64,000 nucleotides of DNA from Brachionus manjavacas (GCA_019054805.1 JAHQIY010000011.1:377001-441000), one strand, 5' to 3'; shown: positions 39,216 to 52,670, counted from the stretch's first letter. Notes: generated from the letters alone by a model not told the origin. Translations and numbers: made by a program.

Positions 39216-40591
39216 TCTTAATTCTTTTAAAAAAGAAAGACTAAAAAATCAAGAGTAATTTTAAAAAATGGCTTACATTTTCTAGTGACAGATTAATTTT
39301 TTTATTTTTATTTTTTGTATAAAAAAGTAGCCTTAGTTTATTAGTAGAAAATTTTAAACAGATACTAACTAATTGAAAAGAGATACTAAGAGATCGTCTA
39401 ACATTGCAGATTTTCTGAGAGCAATGGACTATTTAATCAAAAATTGGTTGCATTACACGACTGGTTGCACCAGAAAAAAGTAATTTCAAGGCTTTAAAAG
39501 AAAATAAAATATTCATGTAACTCCTCATAAAATTTTTTTTAGAATGAAATTTTTATGTTCGTTTTGTAAGAAAAATTATGTTTGCAAACAAGAAAATTAA
39601 ATTATTTCCTAGTTTTTATTAATGTTCATTTTTAATCAAGCTTTAAGAACTTTACCATAAATTGAAGCAACTTTTTGATTTATTTAATTTTTTTTATTAT
39701 AATTTATTCAATAAATATTTAAAAAACGAATTCGTTATTTTAAAATACGGTTAAAGTAGTAGCCAGACTTAAGTGTAAAAATACAATTATTGTAATTGCT
39801 AAAATTATTAAAAAAATTCTCTTGCTTTTAAAATTTACTGTAGATTTATTATTGCTGTCTAGAAAGTCCAGATTCGGACCTAAGAAGACGGATTATTTAA
39901 GACAAAATACATATTACTGTCGCACTGTGGTTAAATCACTTTGCACTTAAATAAAGTCTTATAATTGCCAAGTATTTGTCTCAGACATTCTAATTTATAT
40001 TTATAGATGATAATTTATTTTATACAATTTAACTATCATCAAATCAACTAATCAACTATTCATTTTTATAATTTTTCAGTTTTTTTAAATTATTCAATTT
40101 TTATTTTTATTTTTTTTTTGATCAAAATGATAATTTCAAAATTGAATAAAACAAAAATTTGTCCATTAAATTTGGAAAATTTTGTTCTATAAAAAATATT
40201 TTGATAAATTTAATAAATGAATAGTAACTCTGCAATTCATCTATTTCATTCAAATATTTAGCAATAAAAAATAAAGGTTTCGTTTAATTATTCACACAAA
40301 ATGAATCATCAGTTAAATAAAACAAAATTTTATTTCTCAATTTTACATAAAAAAACAATTTGGTTTGATCGTTATAGCCTAGTAATTTTGTTAAAATTTA
40401 TGAAAAAAACCTTAAAAATTTAAAAACTATTTTGTTTTTAAAATAAAGCCCTAAAATGCTTCAAGTTTAGTAATCTTTATTCTGAGTTGTGAAATTCGAA
40501 AAAAGTCTTGCGTCAAATAGCAGAATTTATTTTAACTCTTGCTTTTTTTTCTATTACATTTTAAATTAAAATTTTACTAATTTTTGACAAA
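39216..40591. other. AT-rich intergenic stretch
   Basis: No gene or named repeat is recognised. Confidence 0.4.
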
Positions 40592-41262
40592 ATGGACAAA
40601 ATACGAGATTTGAAAGACACCAATCCTATCCTTTACTTAGGTAAAAATGCAAAAAAAAAATTCAATGGTTATTAATTAATAATTTTAGTGTCTGGTGTTT
40701 TGATTATCGTTTTTTCTGTTATATTTAGTGCCTATCCGATAGCAATGATAGTAGTAGGTGCTACTAATTTGGATAAGTGTCCAATTGAGCCCTACATTCC
40801 TGTCTGGCTTGTTGTGTCCGGTTCGATTGCTATTTTTCTCCTGATTGTGATAATCATGTCAATAATATTTCAATTTATTAAGTAACTATGGAAATTTGAG
40901 AAACTTAATTTATTTGATTTTTTCTGTATAGGCCGAATGCAGTAGTAATTGGAATATTCAGCTTGATTATTGGGATAATAGGACTTTTTCAATTTGCTTG
41001 GTTCATTACAGGTAGCATTGATTTTAGCTTAAATTTTAGCATAAATTTAAAAAAAAATTTTCAAGGGAACGTGTGGGTTTATTCGAAGAATGGAAAAGTT
41101 GATTATGTCGATCCTACTTCAGTTTTTTATTGCGACCAAACTCTCTATCTATTCGCTTTTTGGTCAATCACAGTTTCTTATATTCTAATTGCCGTATCTA
41201 TTATAGCTTCTATCTTAATCAGTTGTTTTTGTTGTATATGTGCTTGTTGTATGGCAAGATAA
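40592..41262 (+). CDS. Tetraspan membrane protein A, TMEM272-like, four exons
   Basis: Exons are 40592-40640, 40689-40881, 40932-41011 and 41066-41262, with introns of 48, 50 and 54 bp, all GT..AG and phase-consistent, giving 172 residues. Four hydrophobic segments are evident. A short loop NLDKCPIEPYIPVWLVVSG links the first two, and GNVWVYSKNG...YCDQTLYLFAFW precedes the last. The tail is Cys-rich (CFCCICACCMAR) and may be lipidated. The YCD.TLYLFAFW.IT.SYI phrase recalls TMEM272-like proteins of invertebrates; function is unknown. The third intron is a multiple of three with no stop, so its retention would still give an open frame. A paralogue with identical exon sizes lies at 48914. Confidence 0.8.
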
Positions 41263-41699
41263 TTCTAAATGATGATTATAAAAAATTTATTCTTGGTTAA
41301 ATTTGTTCTCTTAGAAGCATAATCGATTTGAAGTAAATTCTTACACTTATAAAAAATGACAAAAAAATTTGATTAAATAAATATTTTCTAAAATACTTAT
41401 TATTTTTATTCTTTTATTAAAAAAATTTTCATTCAAATTTTCCAGCCCCATATTCGATAGTTTTAACTTTCTAAATATTTCATTAGTCTTAACCAGAATT
41501 TAGTAAAAGAATTATTCGAAAAGATTATTTTGTTGAGATATTTTATTGATAATTTGTTCTAAATAAATGACTGATTTAGTTCTTTTTAAATATCAATGTT
41601 TGATTTTAGTATTCTGCGAGTAATAATCAAATCATTGCTCATATTGCCACTTTGTTTTTTGCAAATGATTCCACAAATACTGAAAAACCTTTCAATAAA
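41263..41699. other. Intergenic stretch
   Basis: 3' flank of gene A with AATAAA-like words near 41370. The open frame at 41596-41820 overlaps the LINE tail and is not considered a gene. Confidence 0.4.
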
Positions 41700-42560
41700 A
41701 GCACTTTTTTTTTTTTTTTATTTAAATAATTTGGGGGTTACCCACAGGCTGTATAGAATGGGCCAAGTCCTCCTTTTCAGCCTTACGATACATAAAAGCT
41801 ATGAACGGATAAAAAAATAGTCAAGTAAAAAAGATGTCATAATAATATTAAAGGGGAGTCAGAAAAATAAAATTAGTTAATTTGGGTTATTGAAAGAGTT
41901 TTGAATTGGGTTTGAATCAAATTTATCTAATTCTTGGATAAGCATTTGGTGGTTTGATCTTTTAGCGAAGAATTTGGTTAATAATTCCTCGGATCGTGCT
42001 GGAATTAGGTCAATTTTGAACTTGTCGTGGATGCTGGTTATTGTGGTTTTTGATGGGCGAAATGTATATGTCTTAAAATGTTGTTTTGTATGATTTGAAG
42101 GTCTGTTGTAATTTTTTCAGTAGAGCATGACAACGGAATGAACGAGCAGTCAAACCGTGATCGCACGAAATTTCTAAACAAAGTTACACAAATTGTTGAG
42201 TTAGTAAGTTTTAAGCCTTTTATTCGGCGAATTAGGTTGATTTTGGTGGTGGTCATTTTGCGTAGACTTTCAAGTTGTGGCTTGAAGTTAAGTTTGGGGT
42301 CGAAATTAATGCCTAATAATGTGGGAAATGGATCTAGCCGAATTGGCCAGTTCTCGATTACTAATTTTAGTTGATATTTGGATTCAAAGCCGATGCGATA
42401 TCCTGCCGTTGTGAATACGCAATAACTGGTTTTATTTGAGTTGATAGTCAGGCCCAATTCTTCGCAAAAATTCAAAATGCATTTGACAGCGTGATTCAAA
42501 ACTTTTTTGATTTGTTTCAATGATTTACTAGTAAACCATATACAAAGATCGTCTGCGTAT
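41700..42560 (-). mobile_element. LINE (Jockey-like) copy 1, 3' half of ORF2 and poly-A tail
   Basis: The minus-strand frame 42038-42520 reads LNFCEELGLTINSNKTSYCV, FPTLLGINFDPKLNFKPQL and FVRSRFDCSFIPLSCST, the palm-thumb region of a Jockey-like polymerase. The plus-strand T run at 41705-41720 is its poly-A tail. The tail-proximal phrase TTTAAATAATTTGGGGG is shared with copies 2 and 3. The upstream end is cut by copy 2. Confidence 0.85.
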
Positions 42561-42614
42561 AGAACTGTTTGGATATTTTATTAAATGAACTATAATTTTA
42601 TATGGGATATTTTT

Positions 42615-45290
42615 GATTTTTTTTTTTTTTTTTTTTTAAATAATTTGGGCCGAGGCCCCAGGCAGTTCAGAACGGCGTAAACCTTCTTTTCAGCCTGCAT
42701 TCTTTAGATCATAATTTAGAATATAACTTACAATTGACTATAGAAAATATAAAATTGTGAATAAAAAAGTATTTATAGAAGTATAGAAAAAAAAAAAAAA
42801 AAAAAGTAAGTGATGTAAATAAATAGTTTTATTGTGTGATATTTTTGATGATATCGCTGAAAAAAACTAGAAATACAGCTTGGCGACAAACAGCTTCCTT
42901 GCGGAACGCCGCTCGAAATGTTAAATGTTTCAGGTGACACGTTGTCCACAGAGACTTTAAATTTCCTCTTTTTTAGAAATTGTTCAATCCAATTGAATAA
43001 GTACAGGTTGATACCCATGGCTTTAAGTTTGTGGAGTATACCTTTGTGAGACGCTTTACAAAATGCTTTTTCTAAATCGAAAAGGATCGCGCCAGTGTAT
43101 TCTTTTTTTTTAAACCCACATTTTATCGATTGACCAAAGCCAAAGATGTGATCTTGTGTGCCCATTTTTTTCTCTAAAGCCTGATTGTGCATTCGGGAGA
43201 AGAGAGTTGCGTTCGATCCAGCGTTTGAGCTTTTCATTGATGATTTTTTCTAAAAATTTGGCGAAACAATTTATTAGGAAAATTTAGGTTTAGCTACTTT
43301 TAATGCTTCAAACAAATCATCTTTCGTGATTAGAGGTTCGTTTGTGTTGGTGCTAAGATTGTAGTGAGTCTTTGGTAAATTGATTGGCTTCTCGTTGTTG
43401 AAGATTTTTTCTAAGTTCTGACCGAAGGCATTTGAAATTTCCCGTTTGTCCGAAGTGACCCTCGAGGATGATTTGATATTGAGAGCTTTTTTTCCAGGTA
43501 CCTGTACTTTAACATCCTTTAATTCTAGCTGTTTTAGAGTCTTCCAATATTTTGGTTCACTTGAGTTGAAGTTGGATAGGTGAAATCTTTTTCTAAGTTT
43601 TGTGCTTTTAGAATTGCCATTTTTTTGCGTAGTCGGTTGTTTAAAAAATGTTTAGATAGTATGGGCTAGTTGTTTTTTGATGTTAGTCTTTTGATTTTGT
43701 GCCTTAATTTCTAAGACGAATGAACTAGGAATGGGTGCCGGATTTAATGCTTTGGATGTAAATGTAATAGTTTCGGATGATTCTTCGTTGGCCGTTGTAT
43801 TCGTATTTCTGATTGAGTTCAGTTCAATATCTGGCCCTGGCAGTTTAGGTTAGGTCCGTTGACACACGCAGTCGAGATAATCTTATTAAGTTTAAGCCAG
43901 TTTATTTTTTTAAAGGTAAATTTCTTTATTTCACCGTTTATGTCATTAAATGTTGTAATTTTTGGTATGTGGTCACTGATCTTAATGTCAAGATTTGATG
44001 TGAGACGAACTAATTTCGCACAGAGTTAGAACAGATCGATATGTCGAGGACATTTTCCCACGCTCATATGTAACGCCATCGGAATTTAGAATGAGAAGAT
44101 TGTGTTCACTCTATAAATTCTCCAAGATTTCCCCTTTTGGGTCGTTTTACGGACAATGCCACATAATGTTCTCTGCATTGAGTCTCCTAGTAATACATTG
44201 TTTACGAAGCTGTTGCTTATAAATTCAAATACATCTGGGTTAATTCTCGTTGTGGGACTGAAATAAAATGAAAAAAAATATTAAGCTTTTCGTTATTTTT
44301 TAGGTCCATTTGGTTACCAATTCCGTCTTCTTGTTTTAAATAGTTTTTAGGTGAACAATTGGGCCGCATAATGAATAATTTACACACAAGGCCACATTAC
44401 CACCTTGGCGGTAGGGGTTGTAAAGTCTGTCAGAATGAAAAATATGGTAGTTTAGTAATCTGAAAGTGTGCTTTGATTTTAAATAAGTCTGGTTTAGGTT
44501 TTTATTCATGCTCAGAATAGAGTTCTACGTCGAAGTCATCTAGCCCTTCTGAGATTTCTGCTTGGTTAAAATTTTATTTGCGATTAATTTGTTCATTACT
44601 ACATTGGCAAGGTTCTTTTCGACGGGTCTTGTTAGGTTACTTGGTTCATCTTCGATTGACACGATGACTTGATTTAAATGAATAATTATATCTATTAGTT
44701 AGTTGAGCATTTTTTTGATAAAGTTGTCTTGAATTCATTAGAATTTGCTCTTTCGCTGAAAGTTGAATTTGACGCTGACTGCACTCGTGTTAAGGTCTCA
44801 CTTGCAGTTTTTTGATTTCAGCCTATTTTCTATTTGTTTCATTTGTAAGAATTTCACTTTTTTTACTACAAGATGGATGATTTTGGTACCAATTGACACT
44901 TTTGGAGAGGTTAGAGTTGTTTCCTGAACACATTGTCATGTGTGTGACTTATTCCTGCGCATCTTAAACACGTTGATGGATTGTTAGTTGAACAATTAAA
45001 CTTGTTGTGCTCTTTTCTCTGGCAGTGAAAGCATTGATCTGGTTGTACACCAAAGTTCCAAGGTTTGTCTCTGATGAAGATATTACCAATTTTTATTTTA
45101 GAAGATTTGATACTGCTTTCGTACGAGTCCTTATTGTTTATTTTGGCTTTAATAAGTTTTAGTGGTTCTTTTGTACTTTTTTTAATAATTCTTAATGCTT
45201 TGATAATATTAACGAATCTGTGTAGATACTCTAAATTATCCTGATCTTCTAGACCGAAATCAGTACTAACATTCAATAGAGCTATGTAGA
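42615..45290 (-). mobile_element. LINE (Jockey-like) copy 2, nearly full length but decayed
   Basis: From high to low coordinates on the minus strand there is an ORF1 piece with CCHC knuckles (CFHCQRKEHNKFNC, then CLRCAGISH; 44911-45276). Next come endonuclease traces with stops (GGNVALCVNYSL, NSDGVTYERGKMSSTYRSV; about 43950-44450). A polymerase piece (AILFDLEKAFCKASHKGIL and SSGVPQGSCLSPS; 42880-43130) follows, then the tail with a T run at 42618-42637 on +. Many stops and shifts are present. The order of parts is that of a complete element. Confidence 0.85.
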
Positions 45291-45649
45291 ACTTGGGATC
45301 TTATTTGTTTAACTAAGTTAACGAAGGCATTGTCTGGTCAGCTGTTTATGATCTTTTTCGTGTTCTTTTCTGAGTCTGTTTTAATTACAAGTTGGTTGTT
45401 ATGATTGATTTACACGCTCAAGATATTAATATCAGGAAGACATCTTTTCAGTACTTTGCTTAGCTTTAAATAACTTCTTGCTATGGTCGGAAATGGTTGG
45501 TTACTAATGAATTTAAGTATGTACCTTTTTTGTTTTCGTCATATTCTTTTTGGAAGGAATTATGATTTTTGAGATTAGATAAGTTTTCAGTTTCGTCAGT
45601 GCTGTATTTCGATTCTGACCTTGTCCGTTTAGTTAATTTATCTTGGTAT

Positions 45650-46690
45650 TTATTTTTAAATAATTTAGGGGGTGACCCCAGGGAACGTCCGAATGGTTCA
45701 AGACCTTCGTTTGAGCCCGCATTAAAAAGTAAAATCAGATAAAAAGTGATTCAATTAGAGCTAAGTTTATCGAATTGAGTTGAAAATCTTATCAAATTAG
45801 GGCGTTCTGACAGCAAGAATTGTTCGATCTCTTTTGCGATCAGCACTTGCTTTGATTTGTTAGACAAAAACTTAAGAAATAAGTTGTTGGCTCTTTCTTC
45901 AATGGTTTCTAGCTTAACTATTTTGTGCATGGAACGAATCGGTGTTTTGAGAGGAAAATACTTAATAATGCGCAAGAATTTGTTTTGAGTTTTTTGGAGA
46001 GAAGAACTTATTTTTTCGGTCCTGAAATAATTACCAATATGGTATTAAAATGTCAAATAGACTATTATATTTAATAAGCTTTTATTCTATGCAAATAGAT
46101 GAAAGTGGCCACTCTAAGTAACCACGCTAATTAGAGAACAAAATAAAAAGAAGAAGAAAGAGAGAGAAATATAATAAAAATAAAATAATGTTTTTTTCTT
46201 TCATTAGCTGGTAGCTAGTTTATAAATAAATTAATTATAGTGCCGTGTGCAAACTTATAAAACTACAAACAACTTCCAAAGGATTGCCAGTTGTTTGTTG
46301 TTTGATGATACATTTGTTTAATGATGTAAGTACGACGTTGCTGATGTAAGCTCCATGTTGTTGTTGATCTTATATCACGACACTTCAGGTCCCACTGTTT
46401 AGTATCACGAAGCAGTAATCGAATAAGGATCGGATGAGAAATTTGTACAGCACAAGATTGATTGATAGTGAGTTTGACCATTTGAAATTTTTGTTACGAC
46501 GGAGTATAGTTTTAGACGTTAGTTTGTTTTCAAGATCTTGTAGATGAGGCTTAAACGATAATTTGGGGCCAAGCTTGATACCAAGAAAGGTTGGATTTGC
46601 GTCTAAGGGAATCTCTGAGTTAAGTACTGTGAGCTTAAGTTTGTATTTTTTGTGGTAGTTTTTGCGTCGATGTCGAGATTTTGGGCTAAT
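45650..46690 (-). mobile_element. LINE (Jockey-like) copy 3, ORF2 3' part
   Basis: On the minus strand NPTFLGIKLGPKLSFKPHL and FLIRSLFDYCFVILNSGT (46400-46640) are followed, after a break, by RIIKYFPLKTPIRSMHKIV (45751-45975). The tail phrase TTTAAATAATTTAGGGGG is at 45653. It is decayed. Confidence 0.8.
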
Positions 46691-46974
46691 TTATCTTGGT
46701 ATTTAATAATGTTTAAAAGTGAAAGATGATGTGCATTTTGGTTTGAGTTCGAAATATTTAGTTGATTGATATATTTCTAGCCACTGTGCGAGTAATGCGG
46801 GGTTGGAAAAGGTTGGTATTTCCCCATTCCAGCATAGTTCTGAGTATTTCCTGTTGGATATTGTCATTTAGATGTTTTGACCAGAAAATAATATAAATTT
46901 AATCAGAGCTAGCACGTCGTTTTTCGAAAGAGTATCATCGGTTGAATATTTTGTTTCTTTATCAGGATTGATTT

Positions 46975-47035
46975 TTTTTTTTATGTATTTTTTTTTATTT
47001 TTTTTTTTTGAGTTAGAATGCTAATCAACGGGCTC
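46975..47035 (-). repeat. Poly-A tail of a further retroelement remnant
   Basis: Long T-rich run on +, then GAACGGGCTCGTGCCC-like sequence (46999-47040). It looks like another 3' end of a retroposon on the minus strand; the body is not recognisable. Confidence 0.4.
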
Positions 47036-47040
47036 GTGCC

Positions 47041-48913
47041 CTTTTTTTGAACAAAGCCGATTTTCTCAGTTTTAATACTTTTTGATCAAAAAATGGTTTA
47101 AAACAAGAAAAGAGGTTCATTTTTATCTGTTTTTTTGCTCTTTAAAATGAACCATTTAACATTTATTAACTATAGAAACATCAAAGGACACTCGTCATTT
47201 TTAGGAATAGGTGTTCCAGATGGGCTATTTCTATTAATAAAAATTGGAACAACTATTCGTTTTTTATATTTAAATTATTAGATGACAAAAAATAACTGAA
47301 CAAAGTGGAGTTAAATTTAGTCTATGGGAACATATTTTTTTACATCTAAAATTTTTATCATTCTTTTTTGAACACCCGTAATTAACACTTATTGTTTAAT
47401 AATCTTTTAGAAGCTCATTAATGAGTCTCCAACATTATCAGATCGATTCTCATTTGGTATTGACTCCATTAGACTCAGTTAATTCAGTATTTCTTCATAG
47501 AAAATTCAAATAAACTCATTTTAATGATCTTAGGCCATAAAATACAATGTTATAAAAGAATGATTAGTTAATCCTTAAATTAATCCTCCCGGTGTTCAAT
47601 AAAGAAGCTCCCTTTGATTAAAAATTAAATTTTGTTTTCATAATAAAAAAAAAAAAATTTCCCTGAATACTTCAGATTCAATTTGAAATCTATGCTCATA
47701 GGAAATTATTAGGACAGTAGCAAGTCGTTTTTCCTCTTTATCTAATTCCATTGTTACCCAGCTATAAATAATTCTAAATAAATTAGGGTTCAAAGTAGAT
47801 TTGTTATTAGGGTGATTGTTATTTTGGAAACTTATTGTAAAACTAAAAGCCGTTTGGAGAATTTGCATGATTATTTATTTATTTATTTGTATATCTGTAT
47901 CGAGCTCCTTCAGATTATATAAAAAATAAAAAATAAAAATTAAAATAAAGTTAAATAAATAAAATAAAAATTAAAAACTAAAAAGTAAGGTAAAATAAAT
48001 TCAAGAAATAAACATATGAAAAAAAATTGTGAGAGCTAAATTCGAAACGTGTTTATAAAAGAGGTTCGTTGTATCAAAGAAAATAAGCAATCTTTTTCCT
48101 TTATAAAAAATCGGTTCCTGGATTCTTATTCGTAATATAGAGGATTTCAATATATGGGGGTTCGTTATACAGAGAATCGACTGTAGTGAGAAATTTTGAT
48201 TTTTTGTGGAATTGTGTGACCGATTGTTTTTTCAATTAAAATTTTCAGCTCAAAATTTTTTTAAGATGTTTCAAACATCCAGTCAAACTCGGAGTTTTAC
48301 ATGGACATGGGACTGTGTATTCATGTTTGCCCAAAGCGAATCCTACATTTTTTTTGGCTTCAACGGTAGCTTAAGCTTCCATAGCTAAATTTTGATATTT
48401 GATAAACTTTTCATTATATCTGAAAATCTGATTGCTTGTGGATTCTCACTAATTGAATTAATCTTCTGCTTCTGCTTCATGCTTCTCACTATGTCATCCC
48501 CATTTCGAATAAGTTGATTTCCAATTTATTGCTGGTAGTGTTACCTTCCGTCACCCTTGAGTGTCTTTTATTGAATGACTCTGATTTAAAAAATTTATTA
48601 ATTTATAAATAGTCTCTAAATAATTTGCTCAGCATGAAAAATAAAGTATTTTCTAAATAAACCCTTTCTTTTATAAAATGTGCCGATCTATTTTTTCACC
48701 TAGATTCAAAATATTAAAAGATTATAATCATTAAAATGAGACATTTTCGATTTGGATTGAATTTTGTTTATAATTAAATAATTAAATTTAGAAAATGAAA
48801 ATAATTTGAATATTATTTTTTTACCTATAAACGTTACTAATTTACCTGTTTAAAAAACTTTACAAACTTTTTAGTTTAAAATTAAAACTGATTATTTGAA
48901 AGAAAAAAACAAA
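47041..48913. other. AT-rich intergenic stretch with minor repeat
   Basis: No supported gene. TATCTGTATCGAGCTCCTTC at 47890 belongs to the minor repeat family seen at 27513 and 33620. Confidence 0.4.
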
Positions 48914-49596
48914 ATGGAAAAAATTACTGATTTCAAAAATACAAAACCAAAACTTTATCTAGGTAAATATTATTAGTATAAAAAAAGAATGGTGAAAAAA
49001 ATTTTCTGTTTTAGCGTTGCTGGTATTCAGCGTGATTATTCTAATATTGATGACCATATTTCCAATTTCAATGATCGTAATCGGAGCCAAAAATATGGAA
49101 AAATGTCCAATAGAACCAAAGATTCCAATTTGGCTCATAGTCGCCGGTTCAGTTTCAATTGTACTAGCACTTATCTCATTTATAACCCTTGCCGTACCTT
49201 CTATTAAGTAAAAATTATTATTTGTTGAATGCGTATTTTTTTTCTAGTCAAAAATCTTAAAGGGTTAAACTAGTCTTGACGGTGGTATTTGGCATTTTTG
49301 GGGGTCTTTTGGGAATGTTTCAATTTGCATGGTTCATTACCGGTATTGATTTTTATTAATTAATCCCTAAAAGTCTATACTTGATTCATTTAGGCAATGT
49401 ATGGGTCTATTCCAAACATAGTACGGTTGTTTATGATGACCCGAACTCGGATTTATACTGTGACAGAACCCTCTATTTATTCACGTTTTGGACAATTACT
49501 GCTTCATACATAATGATGGGTGTTTCGTTTATTCTGAGTATTATAACAGCATGCTGTTCATGTCTTTGCTCAATATGTTTTTTTGGGAGATCATAG
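48914..49596 (+). CDS. Tetraspan membrane protein B, TMEM272-like, four exons
   Basis: Exons are 48914-48962, 49015-49207, 49263-49342 and 49394-49596 (49, 193, 80 and 203 bp). The first three lengths equal those of gene A exactly. Introns are 52, 55 and 51 bp. The 174-residue product has the same plan: MEKITDFKNTKPKLYL start, IGAKNMEKCPIEPKIPIWLI loop, GNVWVYSKHS...YCDRTLYLFTFW, and a Cys-rich tail (CCSCLCSICFFGRS). The pair arose by duplication, after which LINEs filled the gap between them. The acceptor of exon 3 (AAAG before GTTAAA) is chosen because it keeps phase and similarity. Confidence 0.8.
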
Positions 49597-51145
49597 TCCA
49601 TCAGGTGCCAATTTATGATGATTTAATTTTAGAATAAAATTTATTCACAAATAATTTTTTCATGTAAGGTTTTATTAAAACTTATAACACAAGCTTTATT
49701 TTAAATAATTTTTGAAGATTTTATCAAAGCTATTTTTCAATTATTTTCCAAGTTTTAACAAGCCGCAAATTTATCTGAGTATATTTTTTTATGAAGTTGT
49801 TAAAATATTATTTTATTATAAATTTGTTTTAGTTTGTTTTTAAATACGAAGAAAAAGCTTTAATTTATAACATGCAAACTTTAAGAGTATACAAATCTTG
49901 ATTAAATTCTGAATTATTCAAAAGTATTTGTTTGTCTACTCTTACCTTGAAATTTTTGTGCCTCGCGAGACTAATTAGATTGAGTTGAAAATATTGCGTT
50001 TTTTTTTAATTTTTTAACAAGAAAAAAAAGTAAATCAGCAGAAAAATCTACCTATGAGAGAGTTTTGCTTTTATCAGAGATATCATAAGCTTTTGTAAAA
50101 TTAAAAAAAAAAAAATATGATATAACATAAATTTAGGCTATATTTTATTTAGTTTTTTTTTAAGTTATTACATTGTTTTTCCAGTTAATACTGTTAAATG
50201 TAAATAATTTATCATCTATTTTAACCTTATTATTTTTCAATAGAATAATTATTTATGCACCTAATATAATTTGGAATTTTATTTTTTGAATCTTCACAAA
50301 TTATTGATCAGAGATTCAAAAAAGGAAAAATAAATAACACTTAAAAAAAATTTTTTTTTGAAATCAAGTCGAAAAGATTTTTTCTTTGATTTATTTTTAT
50401 TAAATATTCAGACCATTAAAATTTCGTTATTATAATTTCATTAAGGCATCAAATTTTTCGAGTTGCAAAAATATTTTTTTACTTACAAAATTTAAAAATA
50501 AAATAAAAATAAAAATGTGTGAAAAGGGGAATCGTATTTCCTCACTTAATGTCCTATTGGCAATTAAATGAAACACCTTTTAATTTCCCTGAGAAATTAT
50601 ATTATGTGAAACTTTATAGGATATTATCCGAAACATAGTAAATTTACAATACGATTATTAAAAGAATTATTATCAAAAACTTTTTTCAAACATTTGAATT
50701 TGTCAATTTTCTTAGTGATTGTTATTTTTTAAATTTTGCTTAAAAAAGATTCTTTCGAAATTGGGTAACAAAATACTTGAATAGATTTTTTGAATTAGTC
50801 TCAAGATTGACTTCTGTTAGTCAGCATTGAGAAATTTTTAGTTGTTTACTGTATTAAGTCTAAATATCTTAAATGGAAATGTTAAATCATCAATGTAAAA
50901 AACAAAGCAGATCAAATGAAAGATCGCTTTTTCTAGCTGACTAAATATTACCTTATTGAAGAAATAATTACTTTTTTATAAAAAAAAATGTCACATTTCA
51001 ACTGACTAAAAATTTTTCAAAAAGTACCAATAAGTTCACCAGATATTTATGTAATGTATTAAATTGAGTCTTTTTTATGTTTCCTAATTGTTTTTTAATT
51101 GTATTTAAAATCTTGATCTGTGGAAAAACAAAACCAGACTTTAAA
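49597..51145. other. AT-rich intergenic stretch
   Basis: No feature is recognised apart from the AATAAA at 49633 that probably ends gene B. Confidence 0.4.
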
Positions 51146-51505
51146 AAGAAACTCACTTACAAGCGAAGGTCCAGCCGGTGGCATTCGAGGTCATCAGCAC
51201 AGGATAAATAAGCAGCTCACCAAGACAAAACAACAAAACAACTTTCTGACAAATAGAGTTGGAATGAGCTGCCTGCCAAATTAATCAACGCTCAATCGAA
51301 GCAGTGCTTTAAAAACCAGCTTGATAATTATTTAAAAATGAAATAACTGCAAATACTTTAGCTTATATTACTTTACCTTTATTTTATTAACTTTTTATTG
51401 TAAAACTACAAAATAAAATTATTATTTTGGTATATAAAAACCAGACAGGTACCATAGCGATATTACGCTAGCCTTGCTCCGCGGGTCTCCTGCTGTAGCT
51501 TAAAT
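51146..51505 (+). mobile_element. LINE 3' end with trinucleotide tail, + copy
   Basis: The phrase SEGPAGGIRGHQHRINKQLT, then NNFLTNRV and ELPAKLINAQSKQCFKNQL (one shift), ends at TGA near 51344. The untranslated tail has CAGGTACCATAGCG, CTTGCTCCGCG and GCTGTAGCTTAAATTATTAT. This is the same family as 16235-16505. Confidence 0.75.
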
Positions 51506-51589
51506 TATTATTATTATTTTTATCAAATTCGTTTCAATTTCGTTTATTTTATTCTATTTTATCATTTTTTTCTCTTTTCTATCCTTTTT

Positions 51590-51875
51590 TTTTTTAACTT
51601 CAGTATTCTATATTGCCGAACAAAATCATTAAGGACCTAGCATTAATTATTTCTCTTGGTAACTTATTCCAGCTCTTGACTATTCTTTTAGTTAAAAAAT
51701 TATCACGTTGTTTTGTCTTGGTCAGTTGTTCGCTAAATTTTAGTTTGTGTCCTCGAATATTGTTTGCAGGACCATCCGCTGTAAGGGAGTTGCGTTTAAG
51801 TACAGGATTCTGCAGTGGCGTATCTACCATTGGGCGAAAGTCGGCGAATGCCAAACCTAATAAATTAATCTAAGT
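51590..51875 (-). mobile_element. LINE 3' end, - copy, convergent with the previous
   Basis: The minus-strand frame reads GPANNIRGHKLKFSEQLTKT, DNFLTKRIVKSWNKLPREII and NARSLMILFGNIEY, the polymerase C-terminus of a related LINE. It faces the copy at 51146-51505 tail to tail. Confidence 0.75.
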
Positions 51876-52670
51876 CAAAAGAAGCGCGATCTAAAGACAA
51901 ATTGTTATTTTTTTCATTTAATTTTATCTATTTACATTCAATAACCCAATTACTTATAATATTCGAAATAAAATAAATTTTTTTTTTGCACCCTCTCCCA
52001 ACACCCCGGTACAGTCATTTGAGTTCGCCATACCTTTTTACAAATCCTCACTAAGTTCAGCCGTTTAATACATTTAAAAAACTGTATAAGGTTTCCCCTT
52101 TCTCGTCTCTCTAATAGAGATGTTAAACCAAGCACTACTAAATTCTGTTCATAGTTTAAGTTCCTTATTTCATGGACCAATTTAGTTGCACGTATTTTCT
52201 AATATTTCTATATTTTTTTTCAAAAATGGATTCCAAGCTGAAGCAGCGTACTCTAGGTGGGGCCTTACAAAAGTTATATAAGGCTGTCTAAAATGCTGAT
52301 TGACCAGCGCTGGGAATGAATCAAAACATAGAAGAATATAAAACATAGAAAAGACAAAAAACGTAGAATCATACCTTTAGAAAAAATTAAACATAGAATT
52401 AAATTAATTTATTCTATTTACATAGAAAATTTTAAAACATAGAATTAAAAAAATTCATTGCATGTACTTAGAAAAATAGAAATTGTAGCTTATTTTGGAA
52501 ATTCAAAAATTTAATATCAGCTCTCATTCAAATAAATTAAAATAAATTTAAACGTTCTTTTAAATTACTTGAATTAAATATAAATCATCTAGCTTTAGAA
52601 AAAAGTAGCATAGTCTCACTTTTTTTAAGCTTAAGAAATAGAAAAATAAAAAAAATCTTAATATATTAAA
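51876..52670. other. AT-rich stretch with retroelement debris
   Basis: Around 51990-52260 the minus strand has phrases such as TFVRPHLEYAAS(A)W, typical of LINE thumbs. They are too broken to annotate separately. Confidence 0.4.

Noticed and set aside
48989..49207. 72-codon ORF in another frame over tetraspan gene B
   Set aside because: Exon structure, hydrophobic pattern and paralogy support the other frame.
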